Below are positions 4,626-6,402 of a stretch of 6,402 nucleotides of DNA, piece after piece. Source of the stretch: JBGPIT01 sp041485125 (GTDB taxonomy: Bacteria > Desulfobacterota > Binatia > UTPRO1); assembly GCA_041485125.1 (NCBI GenBank), contig JBGPIT010000293.1, positions 1 to 6,402 of the forward strand, given 5' to 3'. Each line of letters opens with the position of its first letter. The first letter of the stretch is position 1. The translations under genes and the position numbers were made by a program. The notes below the pieces were generated by a model. It was not told the origin of the DNA and ran no database searches. It worked only from the letters and a program-made list of their open reading frames with translations.

Positions 4626-6402
4626 TCAGCGCACGTGCTTGGCGTTGCCGCGGAAGCACGCGCCACCGACGTGCAACGTCACCTCGGTCGTCGCCTCGGT
4701 CTCGTCGGCCTTGGGCGGCGTCCACGCATCCTTGGTGTTGACCGCTACCTTGAAGAGACCGGGCGAGTTCTTCTTCCCGGCGCGCACCTGGACCTTGGTG
4801 ATGCCCGAGCTGCCCTTCGGCGCTTTGTACTGGAAACCGCTGCCCTTCGGTGCGATCGACGCGCCGGGAATGTTGCCGGCGAAGATCGTCCCGCCGCCGT
4901 CCTGCGCCAGCACCGACACCGTCTCCTGGTTGTAGGTTCCGAGCGTCACCTCGGCGCGGAGCGTGAGCTTCCCGTGGTCGTCCTTGAATGTGGCTGTTTT
5001 GTACGTCACCGCGGTGAGCGAGGTGCAGACGGCGACGCCGCCCGCCGGCGTGCTCGCCGGATTCGCCGGATCGCTCCCGGCATCGAGCTCGTCACGGTCG
5101 CCGAAGCTGTCAGCGTCGCGATCGACGCCGATGCGAACGCCCGACCCCGGCGGCACGCAGGTATAGGTGAGCTCCTGGCCGGCCGTGTTCGCGAGGCCGC
5201 GTAGGACCGCGTCCGCGATCGGCGCGTCGGCGGAGCGGTCGGTGACGAATTGGCCGCCGCCGACGTAGAGCAAGCCGCGGTCCTCGCCCGCGAGGCGGCC
5301 CTTCACCACCAGATCGCACTCGCCGGCATTGGCGCGTTGGATCAAGAGGTCGATACGGGGATTCGTGACGCCGGCGTTGCCGCCGGTGCGCGTCGTCTGT
5401 TGCCCGACGATCGGCGCGAGGTTGCTGTCGAACGCCATCATGAAGTTGTCGATCTGCCGGCGCAGCGGGTCGCCCGCCGGTCCGGCCGGGATGCCCGTGG
5501 TGTTGATGCCGCTCTGGTTGAAGACCAGCGCGTTGTGGAAACGGAAGAGCGTGTCGACGCTGCCGTCATGGAGAAACCCGAAGCCGCGGACTTGATCGCC
5601 CGTGAAGCCGTTGTCACCGGCATTGAAGAACGGCACCGCGGTCATGCCGAACATGCCGACCTTCTGGTACAGGTTCCGCAGGTGCGGGACCTTGAGGATC
5701 TGCGTCTCCGCCTCGAAGCTCGAGCGACCATCGGTGCCGAAGAAGCCCGGCGCAGGCTCGCCGGGGTTCGCGCCGGGCAGCAAGCGGTGACAGCCGTCAC
5801 AGTCTTGGAAGGTGTCCGACAGCGGGCCGACGAAGAAGTTGCGCCCGGCTTGCTGATTGGGCGTGAGCGAGTTGTCGAGGTTGCGGATCGGGTTCGGCGG
5901 ATAGGTTTCCTGCAGGATGAAGGTGGTGAAGGCTTGCATCTCCGCCGGCAGGAGCTGGGCGCTGCGGCCGACCAGCCCCTGGAAGGCGACGTTGAACTTC
6001 TTGAACGCCGCGTCCTCGTTGAAGGTGCCGCCGTTCGGCTGCACGATCGCGTTCGGCGGCACGTCGTTGCCGCCGGTACGGTCGCCGCGCCAGTGCATCG
6101 GGCCGTGGTTCGCCATGCCGCGCAAGCTCTGCGTCGTCATCGGGCCCTTCATCGGATGGAAGTCCGGATCGATGAACGGCCCGACCGCGAACGGCCCGGG
6201 GTTGTTCACCACGGTCTCGTCCGGATTCCCCAAATCCCACGCCAGGCTGTCGAAGTCGCCGAAGATGTGGCAGCTGGCGCACGCCGAGTCACCGTGGCTC
6301 GACGTCGCGCTCGCGTCGTAGAGAAAGCGCCGGCCGTTCACCACGCTCGCCGGCTCCGGATTGTGCAGCGTCACGTGCGCCACTTCCTGAGCACCGGTGC
6401 CG
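4626..6402 (-). CDS. Di-heme c-type cytochrome (MauG/cytochrome c peroxidase-like), C-terminal part; start lies outside the window
   Basis: The frame is open to the right edge, adding GTGAQE before the GTG at 6381-6383, so the gene is probably cut there. Residues are numbered from that GTG (585 in all). Two heme-binding CxxCH sites are present: CASCH at 35-39 and CDGCH at 195-199. Around them are segments typical of the di-heme peroxidase/MauG group, such as MHWRGDR (96-102), LKVPHLRNLY (230-239) and GFLHDGSVDTL (269-279). These proteins are exported and move electrons or oxidise substrates in the periplasm. Residues 421-439 form an Asp-rich calcium loop of the thrombospondin type 3 kind (DRDADSFGDRDE, then GSDP). 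The last ~130 residues look beta-rich, with Cys453 and Cys576 near their ends, and are not assigned to a family. The opening HVTLHNPEPASVVNGRRFLY resembles the junction found after YVTN-type beta-propellers, so such a domain is expected upstream. Substrate and electron partner are unknown. Confidence 0.88.
   Translation of the reverse strand, partial: GTGAQEVAHVTLHNPEPASVVNGRRFLYDASATSSHGDSACASCHIFGDFDSLAWDLGNPDETVVNNPGPFAVGPFIDPDFHPMKGPMTTQSLRGMANHGPMHWRGDRTGGNDVPPNAIVQPNGGTFNEDAAFKKFNVAFQGLVGRSAQLLPAEMQAFTTFILQETYPPNPIRNLDNSLTPNQQAGRNFFVGPLSDTFQDCDGCHRLLPGANPGEPAPGFFGTDGRSSFEAETQILKVPHLRNLYQKVGMFGMTAVPFFNAGDNGFTGDQVRGFGFLHDGSVDTLFRFHNALVFNQSGINTTGIPAGPAGDPLRRQIDNFMMAFDSNLAPIVGQQTTRTGGNAGVTNPRIDLLIQRANAGECDLVVKGRLAGEDRGLLYVGGGQFVTDRSADAPIADAVLRGLANTAGQELTYTCVPPGSGVRIGVDRDADSFGDRDELDAGSDPANPASTPAGGVAVCTSLTAVTYKTATFKDDHGKLTLRAEVTLGTYNQETVSVLAQDGGGTIFAGNIPGASIAPKGSGFQYKAPKGSSGITKVQVRAGKKNSPGLFKVAVNTKDAWTPPKADETEATTEVTLHVGGACFRGNAKHVR
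5067..5123 (-). other. Thrombospondin type 3-like calcium-binding loop in the cytochrome
   Basis: Residues 421-439 place Asp at 421, 423, 425, 429 and 431 with Glu432, following the DxDxDxxxDxDE spacing of calcium-binding thrombospondin type 3 repeats. It links the heme domains to the C-terminal beta-rich domain and is common in secreted bacterial proteins. Confidence 0.65.
5787..5801 (-). other. Second heme c attachment motif CDGCH
   Basis: This codes Cys-Asp-Gly-Cys-His at residues 195-199 of the visible cytochrome, 160 residues after the first site. That fits the two-domain layout of di-heme peroxidase/MauG-type proteins. Confidence 0.9.
6267..6281 (-). other. First heme c attachment motif CASCH
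   Basis: This codes Cys-Ala-Ser-Cys-His at residues 35-39 of the visible cytochrome, inside SACASCHIFGDFDSLAWDLG. It is a canonical CxxCH site: the cysteines bind heme covalently and the histidine is an axial iron ligand. It implies export and a cytochrome c maturation system in the host. Confidence 0.9.

Noticed and set aside
1..6402. CRISPR array, tRNA/rRNA genes, insertion sequence or prophage
   Set aside because: I saw no regularly spaced repeats, no tRNA cloverleaf pattern, no transposase-like or phage-like protein, and no paired terminal repeats.

Overview
This is a high-GC bacterial window with five protein genes packed closely in a convergent layout. Two genes run rightward at the left end (the tail of an M1-family aminopeptidase, then a glutathione S-transferase-like gene). 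Three run leftward over the rest: a di-heme cytochrome c whose start lies beyond the right edge, a class II aldolase, and a nucleotidyltransferase/glycosyltransferase fusion. No tRNA, rRNA, CRISPR array, insertion sequence or prophage gene is visible. Base composition and codon choice look uniform by eye, so there is no visible sign of recent transfer.

The organism cannot be fixed from this window. GC-rich third positions, GTG starts, Shine-Dalgarno sites and a large secreted-type di-heme cytochrome with a calcium-loop repeat point to a free-living, aerobic or respiring Gram-negative-type bacterium. An uncultured deltaproteobacterial, Binatota-like or acidobacterial-like lineage is my guess, by resemblance only.

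Left part (1-1623): the ERAP1-type helical C-terminal domain of a zinc aminopeptidase ends at 785 and is followed by a perfect 8-bp hairpin. The GST-like gene (889-1542) has its own strong ribosome binding site. Its end faces the end of the glycosyltransferase gene across 81 bp.

Middle (1624-4391): a 200-residue aldolase with a complete predicted zinc site lies 71 bp upstream of a 697-residue protein on the same strand, so the two may be co-transcribed. The large protein joins an N-terminal polymerase-beta-type nucleotidyltransferase domain and a helical region to a family 2 glycosyltransferase with a membrane-associated C-terminus. This fusion is the most unusual item in the window.

Right part (4392-6402): a 234-bp spacer carries a perfect 13-bp-stem inverted repeat, well placed to end the cytochrome transcript. 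The cytochrome fragment has two CxxCH heme sites, a thrombospondin-3-like calcium loop and a C-terminal beta-rich domain of unknown role. Its first residues look like the end of a beta-propeller, so the full protein is probably a propeller/di-heme cytochrome fusion. I see no obvious single pathway linking all five genes. No complete novel defence or mobile system is visible.
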